A stretch of 64,000 nt of DNA from Sipunculus nudus (lineage: Eukaryota; Annelida; Sipuncula; Golfingiida; Sipunculidae), in assembly GCA_026874595.1 (NCBI GenBank), contig CM049317.1:26568401-26632400 (forward strand). The letters run 5' to 3'. This document shows, in pieces, positions 35,030-52,088 of this stretch (within the stretch, counting starts at the first letter, position 1; each line of letters opens with the position of its first letter). The translations under genes were made by a program, and so were the position numbers. Under the pieces are notes generated by a model. That model worked only from the letters and a program-made list of their open reading frames with translations, searched no databases and was not told the DNA's origin.

Positions 35030-35375
35030 AATTAGGACAGAGAGAATTTGGTGAATCCCAATGTGGCAAGTTTGAAGGACGGAGCTCGACTGAATAGTTC
35101 AGCTCGTCCTATGCCAAAGTTTCAAAACTGGAAGCGAAATAGCAAGACAGGACAGGTTTGGATTTCATTGAAATTTAACAGTAACCTCTAACTACAAGGT
35201 ATTGTTATGCCCCGGTTAGCCGTTACACAGCAAACCAACCAAGCGGGCTTACAGAACCAGCTTTTAGGCCAGGACAAATAAATTATATGGTTACATATAT
35301 ATTTGAAAAACCTGTTTCGAGTTTAACACATACATACATACATCGTCATAGATACATATATTATTATTGGTGTGA
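35030..35375. repeat. Flanking duplicate, copy 3 (3' part)
   Basis: Matches the second part of 28820-29240: TTTGGTGAATCCCAATGTGG, AACAGTAACCTCTAACTAC, AGGCCAGGACAAATAAA, ending in ACATACATACATACAT. It overlaps copy 2 by about 50 bp of shared unit sequence. Confidence 0.65.
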
Positions 35376-36287
35376 TACTATACTTGAGTTGTTCACATAT
35401 TTATATTATAGCCAATGATAACACATCAGTCAGCTGACCGTCATAACACTTGGGGACTTGTTGTGAAATTCCGATTTATGTATAACTCCTTTTATCCATT
35501 TTGAAAAAGTGTTGGAAAATCATGGTATGTAACATTATTCTAGCACTTGTAATGTTATGATATAAACATAGGATGGATGGACCAGGCTCGTTTTTGTGCT
35601 TGTTTTGTCATTAAACATATATTCTATTTACCATTACATATCTACTAAATCAGAAAATTCATGAACATACAAAATAGTATAATGAATGAGGTATGGATAT
35701 TGCTCTTCGTATAACCTAAATCCTTTGATTATTATTGATACGATGTATAATATAAATAGTGTCCCCTCTGTCACGGGAATAGGCCGTTTGAATCCACCAT
35801 ACAACCTCATTATTGTCAAAAAGACAGGTGGCTCCATTTCAATTAAAAAAAGTGACTTATTTAAATAATAAGTCAGTTATTTTGTTCTTTTTCAATGTTA
35901 CATTACAAGTTGACTGAGAAGAAATATACGACATTTGTCGTTTCGTTCCCGCTTATGAAAATATTCTACGTTTTGCATATTTTTATAACACTGGCATTTG
36001 TGACAATATTGAGTGTTTCATGACAATATTACCAGGTAGTAACAATAACAATATGGGCTTTTATGATAATATTGTTTGCCGTTGCGTCGGTATTATTGTC
36101 TGTTTTTACTCTGATTATTGTTGTTTGTACTAGAGGTTACGATCCAAAGTTTTACGGTCGACACTGGAACATGTATTCATGTTAGCAAGTGCTATACGGA
36201 CAAGGATGTTCCCAAGATGTGAACTTTCTTAAAGATTTGATAATGGATTAAGCTCTCTGAGGCTCATATCAAAAACTTTTTTTCCAC
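35376..36287. other. Presumed upstream part of HS3ST copy 3
   Basis: CAGTCAGCTGACCGTCAT at 35430 resembles TAGTCAGCTGAGCGTCAT at 23587 upstream of the intact gene, so the duplication probably starts here or earlier. No gene seen. Confidence 0.35.
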
Positions 36288-37165
36288 AGTTACATAACAG
36301 GTTGTCTCGTAGACATTTGTCATCATTCAACTGCGTATCTTGGTGAACTTCGACAACAACTTTTATTTCCCTATGACAAATCATCCTGGCAAGCAGATGT
36401 CGACTCTTTATCAGTTGTATATTTCTTTCGAGTTCATTCGTTTTATGGGCATATACATTAGCCCATTCGGAATGAATTACGCAACATGTGATATTTGGAA
36501 AATTAACAGTCACCTATTAAATTAAACGTCACCTACGAATAGCATTTATAACTGGATGCATGAAATGTGGCACTTGTGCGCACCGAATGTTCTTGCACCT
36601 GGATGCTGTAACGTCATCTCGTTGAGAAGTCCGTTATTCGATGAAGCGTATGAGAAAGATATGTACTTGTAACGCGCTGAAATGAATCCCTCCCGTGCGG
36701 ATCAGAGAACGTTCGAGAAATTACAATATTTTACTGGTTCGTGTGATATAACGCGCTATATATACGAATCCAACAAAAACAAGAACCTTATTCTTTCTTT
36801 AAAAAAAATCATGTACAAAAAACAGTATATCATTTTGTTTACTAACTTGAATATAAGCACAGACTCAGGGCAAGGTGCCCTTTTTTACGGAAATGTATCA
36901 TCAACAATTGCATGAACCATATTTTTATCGACTACAGTATATAATATAAACATTTCTCTAAATGGCTGGTGTATTTTGCATTAAAACAATTTCTTATCCG
37001 GATGGGGAATTCTTTCGCAGAGAACCCACTTCTAGCAACGAAGAAGGTATAACAGTTTCTGGGGTTACGGGAGTATTTTAGTGATTCTCTTTTATATAAT
37101 AACAAGGCTAAATGATTTGACTGCTGCAGGACTAAGCAACAAATGTTAGCTTACACGCAACGGTG
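36288..37165 (+). pseudogene. HS3ST-like sulfotransferase, decayed copy 3
   Basis: An acceptor-like CTTTTTTTCCACAG at 36275-36289 matches the intact copy's acceptor. The anchor region (from about 36394, ATGTCGACTCTTTATCAG) and the loop CMKCGTC (about 36558) are recognisable, as are MNPSRADQRTFEKLQYFTGS (36682 on), the NPVQ-equivalent region, and a C-terminal AENPLLATKK-like stretch. Several stops, a small deletion after the loop, and frameshifts destroy the frame, and homology fades after about 37165. It shares TTTTTATCGACTACAGTATA with copy 1 (about 17388), where the intact gene differs, so copies 1 and 3 are probably closer to each other there. Confidence 0.85.
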
Positions 37166-38137
37166 GCACCAAATACATGTACATGGATATGGCTCAAAGT
37201 CGGGTCGATAAGCAAATTGCCTTATTTTGAAAGCTTTAATAATCTTTTGAATTAAAAATATATTATGGTGACCCAGATGAACTCCAAATCCAAAACTTGA
37301 CTTTGCCTTGCTTACATTAATCCGTTACAGCTTTTAATCTAATTCCATTCAACTGTCAACATAAACTTGCTAAAGGCAAGAAAGCTGCAACTAAAACATA
37401 AACCTCACCAAACAGGCGGAGGTATAAAAAGAGTTAACCTCCCATCAACCTCCCGAGTTAGGCAAAAAAAATAAGGTTTGGTTCTATGGGACCTTTGTTC
37501 AGATTTCAATGTGGGTGTTTTTTTTTATATTTTTATTTTTTTTTGTATGTTTCGAAAAAAAAATGTTAAATGATTAGGGAAAAGCATGATTATAAGCATG
37601 ATATTTATTTTGCTAAACGAGCAAAAGCACGCCATGTCAAAGGAAATGTTATCAAAGTTGTGTTATTTTATCTTCTTGAAAGAAATGCCCGAGCGTCTGG
37701 AGCTAAAGATTGGTAAGTCTCTATTGCAAAATCAAAATAAAAATGTTTCATGCGAAGGTTTAAAATTGACGCGGGCCGTGCCTAAGAACTATGCCCTTTT
37801 TGCCTTAGTTAAAACTTTTAATCAGATGCTTCTCATGGGGGCTTGTAGAATTGGAGATGAGGTCTTGCCTTCTTATTTCCATTGGGAAATCGTTAACGTA
37901 TGTCTTTAAGCATAAATAGGTTAATGTTATAATTATTTCGTCCCCTCATGCATACACTTTCTACCCAGCCGGCAATATACGGGAGGGCATCGTTCAGCAC
38001 AGTATCAATAAATCTGGCAGTTATTACATGGTATGGCGCTTAAGTTTTGATTTCTCTTTTTTTGTCCGGCTACGAAACCCCCTTAATAAAATGCAGCAGA
38101 CCACCTCTACGTGATCCGTTCTTGGCCCAACCTGTTA
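37166..38137. other. No gene recognised
   Basis: A 107-codon plus frame (37586-37909) is the longest. It has no signal peptide, domain or good flanking splice sites that I can identify, so I do not call it. Confidence 0.35.
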
Positions 38138-38300
38138 CTAGAGGTGCGGACTGGACTGGACCACACACGCTAAATCAAATTAGCGGTCAAGTTCTGGACC
38201 GGTCCAGCTGGGATAAGATATCTTGTTTTTTGTGTTAGCGGTCCAGTCGAGCCCAGAATTGAGAATCGGACCGGTCCAAGCCGTCCGGTTCGCACTTCTA
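38138..38300. mobile_element. Short MITE with TAGAGGTGCG termini
   Basis: The left end TAGAGGTGCGGACTGGAC matches the reverse complement of the right end, TAGAAGTGCGAACCGGAC (15 of 18). The interior holds several palindromic GGACCGGTCC blocks and can fold back on itself. The style fits hAT MITEs, but the 8-bp flanks do not match, so the superfamily is uncertain. Confidence 0.55.
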
Positions 38301-39524
38301 TCCATGACCAGCTGCTGCCTGTAGAACAGGCCTGCTAGGGTAGTAAAACTAAAAGCTGCAGTGGCGCTTCATACTTCGTGCACATGACACCCCATAAACG
38401 GTCGCGCCATCTACATAAGTAAAGCTATAGGTGAGGGGTTGGGCGTCCAAGGCTATGAACACCATTTAACGTTTATGACCCGGTATAACCGAAAACCATT
38501 ACAATTTAAACAAATGTTATTAAGATTTAATCGTCTGATGAGAAGTCTGCAGGATCGGCGGTATTCCAAAGAATGATATATCTCGTGAAACAACTATGGC
38601 TACCAGTTCATCTGTGTATAAGAGACTGTGCATTTGTGAATGTTACTTGATGACGTTCCTGAATTCAAATCTTGTGCCGAATCCACACCAAAATCTAGAA
38701 AACTAAACCAAAAGTAAGCGTCCTTAGAGCCAGCTTGGGTTAGAACCTACCCACTACATCCCTACCCTACGCCTTTGTAACCATATACTGGATGCTGCAC
38801 TTCAAAGGATGAAAAAAACCCTGATGGCCTTGTGTTTACTGAGCTATGCCTGTGTAGACTTAAGGTACACGTGAAACGCCACGTTTCTGGTAACTGTTAA
38901 TAAGTTATTAGCACCATTTACTCTATAAAAATCTCTCCGTACCATTCCTAGCTCGGGCCACATTTTATTAATACTAGGGATGAACGATATTATCGATATA
39001 TCGGTATTTCGCGAATTATTGCATATGTGGATATGGTTCTATATACAGTAAAACTCGAGGACTTCGGACACCCCTTTTCGGAGAACAACCCGGCTTACGG
39101 ACAGTCTGTGCGCCGACCAAACCAGTTTACTTTTTTATTAACTCTTACTTGTCGGGCACCCTGCTTATTCTGACATCGGACACTTTTGTTTACCTTACAG
39201 TAAACCTCCCCCCCCCCCCCCCCTAACGGACCCCGTAATTTTTAAAATATATAAAATCACTTTGCTTTCTGTAGGTCTCTAATGATTACGAAAAATGTTA
39301 TTATTTTAAGTAATTTGCTATTATACTGAATAACCATTAAAATTGTCATCAATACGTCTTGCAGTTATCCTTATGATTTTCAGTGTTATTGAAAAGATAA
39401 CGATATTTGAGAAGATTCGCGCAAATTAAGGGACATTTTTACCCTTATTTCTACCATACCAATGGCACGGGGCCGAGCATGAAGGCGTATTTGCGTCTCC
39501 AGGTGATACACCAATGATCGATTA
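38301..39524. other. No gene seen; transposon-end fragments
   Basis: 38975-39020 carries an ATCGATATATCGG motif like 4480-4500. At 39047 a CAGTAAAACTCGAGGACTTC end preceded by TA looks like a lone Tigger-type terminus with a GGACACCCC subterminal phrase; no partner end was found. A poly-C tract is at 39209-39222. Confidence 0.4.
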
Positions 39525-39611
39525 CAGTGGCGTATCCAGGATTTGAAAATAGAGGGGCCGCAGTCCGAAAATTGGGAAGAGGGCTGTTCTGCGTCTTTTA
39601 GACATGTTGTG

Positions 39612-39669
<58 letters not shown>

Positions 39670-40737
39670 CTAATAAATAAGTTTTTTTAGATTATATTGA
39701 TGTTCCACAAAGCCCTATTAGTAGGAAACAAGCATATTTAAACTTGTTTGAACACACTGCGTGGCTGTAAAATTGTCTCCTACTTAACATATCAAATACT
39801 GTTAGTTCGTGCATTATAATTATGATTATTACTAGTAATTTTGTATCCCATTCAAGTTGTCAATTATGTTAACCGTAGGGCCCTGAACTATATATGACGC
39901 ATGATTGAACAACAGAAAAATAAATGCATCAATAAGTGTAGTGTTGTAAAGTAATTGTATTTGTTAAGTAGAAGATGGTCAGCACATATGTAAAAGAACT
40001 GAAATGGATTAACTGCCAAAGGTGACTACATCTATTTTTCACGTGAAGCTTCTGATAATGAATTCCATAATATAGGTCTTTTGTAGATAAATTAGTTTTG
40101 CAGCATTTCAGTTCAAACTTGAGCATGTTGGAGTTAAAAAGTAGTAAAGATAGTCTGACCTGAAGTTATTAAAGTACCTATACACAAAAAAATTTAGAAG
40201 AGCAAAATACTCATTGACTGTTATTTGCATGCCATTTATCAGGTTTACATTAATATTGAAAGTGTAGCTTTCAAACATCCAATTTGGCCATCCGGCTCCA
40301 GTGACAGTAGCTGGGTATTTAGAGGTGATTTTAATTGCCCCAGAATCAAGAAACCGGAAGCTTTTCTATAGTCTCTTGGTGTAATTCAGGGGAAATTTAA
40401 AAAAAGTGAGGCATAGCAAGCATCTTGTGAAAGTACAAATAGCTTTCATGGATTGTTAAACATTTTAGCCATCACATTTGGAGACTTCACACGCACACAA
40501 ACAAAATAGAAAAGATTGATAGTAAAAAACATGAGAGAAATGTGTAAGTATATAAGCTCTTCACTGCTTAGATTTATTTTAGAAATTTTCAAAGTCTTAC
40601 ACTCTTTACATTTACATTACAGACAATATCTTGCTAAGTTTTATGTTCTTTCTTCGCACAATTTCAACAAATACAATAAAAATAGTTTCTCTTGAGGTCA
40701 ATAGGAACCTATATAACTGCAAAAAAATATACATTAT

Positions 40738-40805
<68 letters not shown>

Positions 40806-41067
40806 TTTCATAGCAGACAATATCTTGCTAAGATTTTGTTCTTTCTTTTCCATATGGGACAAACATTACCACACTCATGCATAGAGAAGCATGAAAATGT
40901 TTATTTACATATACGCCATATTTTATCTAAGTGTGTGCATACTCAAATAATGGAACATAAAATAAACGAGAGTTAACAAACATTACACTTGCCAGTAGCT
41001 GACTGGCATAAGTTTTAGCAGAATTAAAGGGGGACGCCCCTTTGCGCCCCCTATGAATACGCCCCTG
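39525..41067. mobile_element. Possible hAT-like non-autonomous element
   Basis: The left end CAGTGGCGTATCCAGG and the reverse complement of the right end, CAGGGGCGTATTCATAGG, form imperfect terminal repeats. Just inside both is a G-rich or C-rich stretch (GAGGGGCC and GGGGCGTCCCC). The flanks TCGATTA and TCAATCA could be a diverged target duplication. The interior has no transposase. It contains TA tracts at 39612-39668 and 40739-40800. Confidence 0.4.
40618..40850. repeat. Short direct repeat flanking a (TA)n microsatellite
   Basis: ACAGACAATATCTTGCTAAG plus about 18 bp occurs at 40619 and again at 40814, on either side of the (TA)n tract at 40739-40800. Confidence 0.75.
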
Positions 41068-41615
41068 TCAATCACTTCTACAGACCATGACTTCCCGCTG
41101 GGCCGTGTTCACCGATTGGTCGCCTGAGGGCATGCGTGTTAGGTAGAACAAATCAATTCCCTGCTCATTGGGCCATAAAGCTCTTTTTGCGCTGTTATGG
41201 TCGCTTGGCTATGGTTACGATGAAATCAAACAATAAAATCATTGCCACCATTAGCGGCTTTGCATTAGTGGGAAATGTGAAGGGACAGAAAAGATCAGAC
41301 ATAAGTTTTCATTACAAATTTGCTTTGTTTGTTTTCCGTATATAAATCTCTAGAACGGAACGTCTACGCCAGATTTTCCGGGAGTCAAGCCCTTGTGTTA
41401 CAATGAGTAAAGTATAAGCATATAAGAATATATATTGTTACAGGTGCCCTTTTTTTTGTGTGGCACGGGCGTAACTCGTGATGTAGCAGCCGCGTGTGGC
41501 CGCGTGTTGCACTCTCAGTTTAATCCGTACTGGTTGAACTCTCGTTGTCATGCTAGCTTGGGGCTTTCTCGCCTGACCGAGCCGTGGCGAGCTCACGCGC
41601 GAACCCTATATATAT

Positions 41616-41655
<40 letters not shown>

Positions 41656-43825
41656 TCTGTTTATCATTATTTTTAGGTATACTCTTAAAATCATATGTAT
41701 TCCTTTATCTTTTTTATTGCTAAAGGTCTCTTTAAAATCGCATGAAATTTGCGACAGGTCTTTTATATAATCACGTTGTTTGCGATGCGATTTGCGACTG
41801 GACATCGTCCAATTTATTGGTTTTGGGAGTTTTGGTCAGGTGAGTGTGTCTGCGACCAGTCGGTGTCTAGTTGCAGACAGAGCTTTTAGGTTTGAAATGT
41901 GGCATCGCCCAAATACAGGTTTTTTAGGTTCCCTGAAAAAGAAGATGAAATGATGACGATGTGGAATCAAAAACCCTGTCCGTACAACCAGACTCGCCCG
42001 AATATCGCAAAAGAAACCAGAAAATAAGGGCATGTGAAAAGATAAATGTGGAACTGGACTGTAATGGTGAGTTGTAGCTAATATTGTGACTATTTTTTTA
42101 AATTATTTTTGTAGCCACAAAAGAATTATCATCTCCAAAATAAATAAACGTTGCTTTAACTGGTGAGTTCAACTGATTAAAATTAAAATTTAGCTCATAA
42201 AAGTAGTAATAATAGTAAATCTAATTATAATACAGAAGCATTATAAAAGTTATAAAATAATGATCATAAGTAATAAATTCGAATAAAAACAACAAATAAC
42301 AAGATATAAAATAAATATACTAAGAAATGAATCTACTCTCCTACAACCATATATCAACTATCAATCATTCCTTGATTAAACATTGTTCACATAATCTTTA
42401 TCTTTGTTATTTCAAGTGGATTGTCTACATTGGCTTATCTGATTATACATTGCTTTACTAGATACCCTAAATTTTCTCAGAAATACATTAATCTTTAATC
42501 TTTAAGTTCAACTTGCAAATTCTTAAAACAATATTTGCAAATACTAAATACTTTCCTTCCTAGAAATGTCATTTTCTATAGTCAAAACATGATTTTAACC
42601 TCACAGTTAAGCAAGTGTTGTTTGATATTATTTTTATTTGGAGAACAATATACATGTTTATATATAAACATATATTTCCAGAGTTAACTTAGATCTGAAA
42701 ATTACATAAAAGTACAGTCTGTTACAAGAGGCAATATCATTATGCCAATTTAAATTGCACTGTCTTTTATTCCCGATCCAAATACTTCCATATGATATGA
42801 ATCGCGAATATATTGTCACACATTCATAGCCTAAACCATGTTGGAACTATAATGACCTGATATGAGATAACCAGTATATTTGTAGTATGAAAAAAAACAT
42901 GTTTCCCTCGTTTAACGTGACGGACCATCGTTTCTAAAAAAAAAAAACTAGAGTTTTGTGCGATTATACTCAATTTTCTTACAAAAACGGTCGTAAGAGG
43001 TCTGTTTGTTTCTGAAGTCTAGCTAAATATACAGAATTAAGGTATAATATTCGAGTCTTTCCCCATATATCTGCGAGGAACATTAAATGAACATTTAGAA
43101 TCGGTTGGCTGGGTAGGGGCGTTGGTATAGGTTGGGATCCGTGACTGTCCGGTGACAGTTACAGAAAGTCTAGTTTATTCTCGATTTATACATCAGGTGC
43201 CTTGGAGTAATATCTTTCAAGTGGATACTTATTTAAGGTTTTCCTTTAGTAATATCTTCCTTTTATAATGAATACCGCACGCTTTAGCTGAAACATCCTT
43301 ATTTTATCGTTGATTGGAATATTTTTGTTAAATGACCCACTTCTAAAGCTTTATCTAGAGTTTTTTGTCCATTTGGTATTCCGTGAACGCCCCCCCCCCC
43401 CCACCCCCCCAAAAAAAACACTTCTATGACTTGTACAAGAAACAACGGTCTATGTTAGGGCTACAGGATTCGTTCTTGCTTGACCTCATGTTTTTTTTTG
43501 TTTGGTGAATCCACAATGCATCAACAGACTGATCTATATAATCTACTTGCTTATCCTACCTCCGGCGTAGGGTCGGATCCAGGATTTTTGAAAGTCGAAG
43601 AATAGAAAACAACTAACAGAAAAACCTAATAAAAACGTCATTAGTGTCGTAAAAGGGGTGCATGGTTGAACAAAAAAACACAAACAATTTTAAGCCCTTT
43701 CATCATGTTATGGTGGATTAAAAAGACACCTCCTCCTTACACACACACACACACACCTCTTGCACATATTCATTTTTTATTCAGTTCTAATGTGACGGTG
43801 ACTGGTGTTTTTTTTTTCCTTACAG
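41068..43825. other. No gene seen
   Basis: Contains a TA tract (41607-41651) and poly-C/CA tracts (43390-43407 and 43740-43757), and otherwise AT-rich sequence without supported ORFs. Confidence 0.4.
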
Positions 43826-43965
43826 ATATGCGCATGCGTACTGCGGTAGTTGGGAGCATGACGACCATATCGGAATACGACGACAGAATACGAAAGGGTC
43901 AAATGCTACGGCACTCAGTTGAATTTACCAAAGACAGAAAAATATCAGATCCAAGCAAACCGTAA
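43826..43965 (+). CDS. Candidate terminal exon, unknown gene
   Basis: A strong acceptor (TGTTTTTTTTTTTCCTTACAG) precedes 45 codons in phase 1, MRMRTAVVGSMTTISEYDD, then RIRKGQMLRHSVEFTKDRK, ending TAA at 43963-43965. The composition is charged and hydrophilic, like a cytoplasmic tail, and distinctly less AT-rich than the surroundings. No partner exon was found upstream in the window. The VV...SEYDDRIRK order faintly resembles VVSDYEDMRK in the tail encoded at 50.9-51.2 kb, but this is too short to claim homology. Confidence 0.35.
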
Positions 43966-44284
43966 AGAGGTAACAGTTTTGTTATATTGTTGCACGTGAT
44001 AATGCCTGGGGAGGTTGACCAACCGATAAAGACACATACTCTCTCGTCAAAGGGAATGCTGAAACACACTCGGAAAAAAAACATGTTCACATTCCAGGAA
44101 ATAATGAATCGTAAACATTATTGTTGACCAATGCGCGTATAAAAATACACTAACATTTGATTTTAATTAACAAACGTTTCCTTAAATAAATCTGTTGTTT
44201 CATTCTTAATATCCCCCTCCCCAACCCCCCCCCCCCCCCCATCCACCCCCTTTCTCTGTCTCTCTCTCTCTGTCTCTCTCTCTG

Positions 44285-44351
<67 letters not shown>

Positions 44352-45244
44352 TATGCTATGTACAAACTCAAACGTTAGCCACAGTTGGCGACAGCTCTCG
44401 GCTTGACCCGACCGAAGGCGCCATCTACTAACACTATTGTAACTACATATGAATATATGAATATTGACATCCACTACTAAAGTTGTTATATTGGTCACAT
44501 TTGTCACCAGACCTGATGACGGGTTTATATTGAATTTTGTAATTTTCAAGCGTCCCGGTAAAACCGAAAGAAACAGTCACCTTATTATTTTTTAGATGAA
44601 TCAATATTTTCCTCAACCAAGTACCATCTGTTCTAGTGAGCTCATATGAGATCCGACCATGGAACTTGTGTTAGTTGCAGACCATTTTTCTGTGCGGTAC
44701 ACTAGTATAAACCAAAGTTTGATAAGTATCCTGTTATCCGACATGCACGCCATCTGTCTCAATGAAATTGACATATGTAATTTTCGAATTTCTACACATC
44801 GGAACGCTATATATTTATATAGTTTAAATACGTGGGATAAAATGGTTGAACTTAATTATAAAATAAAATACTGACAGGTCAAGTAAGTCATGGCTAGATA
44901 TCTGAATTTCAATGTTCGAACCCACACAATCGAGGTAACCAGCTTAGAAAGGAGAAAATATAACCTCCAAAGCATTGAGCCTGATGATATAGCTTTTGTG
45001 GCATGTTGCATAGATGGGACCATATATTACAGGTACATTTGTAAGTTTACCTTGGTTGCCTTTACATAAAAACCTGGAGTATGAAATGTTGTTATTAGTT
45101 TTTAAGCACTCCATTCGCTGGCACCAGGTTTCACTTTCAGGCCTACTTGGCGTGTATGTTCCGACACGGAACATAAGTATTATGGAGATCGAGCATGTTG
45201 TCACTGTGGACCATTGCTTAGGAACGGGTTGCCACAATAATCAC
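43966..45244. other. No gene seen
   Basis: Includes a poly-C tract (44225-44240), a (CT)n tract (44258-44319) and a TA tract (44320-44350). Confidence 0.4.
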
Positions 45245-45462
45245 CCCCACTGCTGGGTCCTAACACCGAGGAACCCCCAAAGACGCATTCGTACATTAGT
45301 GATACACGGCTGTGGGGCAGAGCCTTCCCATTCAGCCTGCAAAGCGCTCGCTCATCCTGGTCCGGGGCCGACCGTGAAAAATGTAACCATTCGGCTGAGA
45401 TTAGAACTCATGTTCTCCCGCCTTTGAGTCCTGCACTCTACCCCTGAGCCACAGCAGCAGGT
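45245..45462 (-). mobile_element. tRNA-derived SINE, copy 1 of a second family
   Basis: On the minus strand the head reads GTGGCTCAGGGGTAGAGTGC (A-box) and then GAGTTCTAATCTC (B-box). The body includes CGCTTTGCAGGCTGAATGGG and GGGGGTTCCTCGGTG. The second copy is at 47325-47521. Confidence 0.75.
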
Positions 45463-45639
45463 CTTTAGTAACAAAATTCTCCGCAGAGGTAGACAGCTAA
45501 AGATAGCCGTCTAATCAGGTAGTTTACAGTCAGGAAGAGCGTTGTACTGTTTAAGCGAAACAAATGCTTGGTACATTTTAAGCAAAGACAGCTGTTGCAT
45601 TGTGAAATACACACATGACAACAAAATATATAGGAATTC

Positions 45640-45741
45640 AGGGGCGAAGCCGGGGGGGGGGGGGCGCAGGAGGCCATGCCCCCCCCCCATCCTTCTACCA
45701 GTCGCATCCAGTACTCGCCCTCTTCTCGGAATTGCATTTAG

Positions 45742-45815
<74 letters not shown>

Positions 45816-45830
45816 GAATCAAATTGATTT
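45640..45830. repeat. G/C homopolymer pair and (TA)n microsatellites
   Basis: GGGGCGAAGCC followed by a run of G, then a run of C about 25 bp later, could be an end of an unplaced hAT-like element. TA tracts fill 45747-45815, and a second run of C is at 45834-45844. Confidence 0.6.
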
Positions 45831-46214
45831 TGACCCCCCCCCCCACTTTCCTTTTATAGATTTATTTTTTTATTAATGAGCAATTAGATTTTAGTAACGT
45901 TATTAACAGTTTATTGCTTTCAAATTCATGAATTCAGGATATTCATAAACAGCTGCAGAGCGCATAGCCCTGGTTGGGGTCGACCGTGAGCAATCATCTC
46001 ACGTCTCCTTTGCTGATACCGGTACTCGAACTCACAGTCTGTGTTCTGTCGAGTTCTGTTTGCTGCCGAGACCACGCACCCCGGTAAAATGCAAGGTTTA
46101 ACATAAGACTTCAATATATCAGTTAATTAACCCCAAGCATTACATTTAGATGATAATATTCTGCAAGGTGAAAACGTAAATGCGCCTTTTCGCCTTGTGT
46201 AGTTCGACAGAGGA

Positions 46215-46380
46215 TGCTTCAATAAAGTGAAAATAAGGCAAAATGACAACCTCAACCCCACCCCCCTTAGGACATACTTGGCATAATTCGCGACCATTCA
46301 AGCCCATTCAAGCGTGCATATCTGAGGGTGGCAACAGTTGATCCGTGACAAAAGTTCAGTAGCACCTCCGTCATTTACAA
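46215..46380. repeat. Dispersed repeat, copy 2 (first copy at 6155-6292)
   Basis: Poly-C, GACATACTTGGCAT and CCGTGACAAAAGTTCAGT in the same order as copy 1. Confidence 0.6.
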
Positions 46381-46770
46381 AATAATAAGAAAACAGAGTT
46401 GAACGATAAACCCGGGCTTTTAGCTTCCAGCTTTGCCTGAAATAGGTAAATAAACACAAAATAACCATAACAGAACATTGCACAAAGATCACTCGCAGCT
46501 AGTGCATGGGATTACTCTCGTTAGTATATGGTCTCCTGTCCCGGTTTGAGCTAATGAGAAGTAATTGCTTAACTAATGATAATTATAAACTATTAATATA
46601 AACGCTCGATGTAACCGCAACATAAGTCCTGTAGTTGAAGTTATACTTACGAGGTACACAGATTGACCATAGCAAAGAGAAATCCGATACCATGTAAAGC
46701 TGCGTTTCTGACAGTTGGGATTCATGTTTCCTTAATAGGGTTCATAAAGTTGCAAAAAGAGCTAACTGTT

Positions 46771-51173
<4,403 letters not shown>

Positions 51174-51912
51174 TAACATTAATTTGGGGTAAAGAATTAT
51201 TTGAATATTTGTAATATAATAATGTTTTGTACTTTGTTTGGGAAATGAATAGTTGATCATTTGTGATATTGTAATTTGATTCGACAGATGGTTATCGTGC
51301 AATGTAACGGACTACTATTTCTGTCTTTCACAACAAAGTGTGACCACATTTTAATGAAAACATTGTTGCATGATAATGTTGACGTTCCGGGGCATCTTGA
51401 CGCTCTTTACACAGCGCTTTTCCCTAAAGGCCTCCTTCCTATATGTCATATGCTATATCGGTAGCTTCTGTAGAAGCGTAAGATAGCCGCTGCCTCGGGA
51501 GCGTAGGGCAACTGATGATATTATACTTTTTTTAAATAAATATAAATTAACTTTACTACTAACTGTCGAAAAGCGGTAGTTTGCTGCATGGAAATACCGA
51601 AATTGACGCCGTATCAAAAACACTCTGAGCCGACGTCATGAATCAGCAGTAATGTACATATATACCATGTTAAACAAAACGATTATGTCTAAATAATATT
51701 AAATCGGATATATCTTTTTATGCATAGATAGAGAGACAGTTAACAAGTTGACGTCGTCGTGCCGCCAAAAAGTAAACAACTGTCGAATGTGAGTGTTTTC
51801 GGCTGATCACGTGAACTCTTGCTCTGTTCAACTTTGTCTTTATGTATTTTTTTTTTATTTCGAATAAATAAAAATACATTGTATAATATACGGTCATTTT
51901 TTTTGCGGACAG

Positions 51913-52088
51913 GGTATAGTGACTACATCTTAGACACGCCGTTTATCTTTGTTTTAATTATTTTCCTGTTAGACTACTGTTTGTCAGGACAGTCAGATGA
52001 GAACATCCATGAGTGGCAGAGTACTTATAATCGAGGCAGACGCGGTACAAACACGAAACTACGTTGGGCATATAATCCAATGTCATGA
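51913..52088 (+). CDS. Candidate alternative or separate terminal exon
   Basis: Two acceptors (TTTTTTTGCGGACAG ending 51912, and CTGTTTGTCAG ending 51987) open the same phase-1 frame, which ends at TGA 52086-52088. The shorter version codes for QSDENIHEWQSTYNRGRRGT and a basic end, LRWAYNPMS. The longer adds a hydrophobic run (ILDTPFIFVLIIFLLDY) that could be a membrane segment or just an intronic pyrimidine tract read through. Exons 1-4 of the gene at 46771 all end in phase 1, so this exon could be joined to them and yield an isoform without the exon 5 membrane segment. There is no independent proof. An AATAAA is at 52345. Confidence 0.35.

Noticed and set aside
37586-37909. 107-codon plus-strand ORF beginning MIISMIFILL
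   Set aside because: No domain or signal-peptide cleavage context, no splice partner, and AT-driven composition; it may be chance.
45014-45427. 137-codon plus-strand ORF with a His/Cys-rich middle
   Set aside because: Its second half is the antisense of a SINE, and the first half has no recognisable domain.
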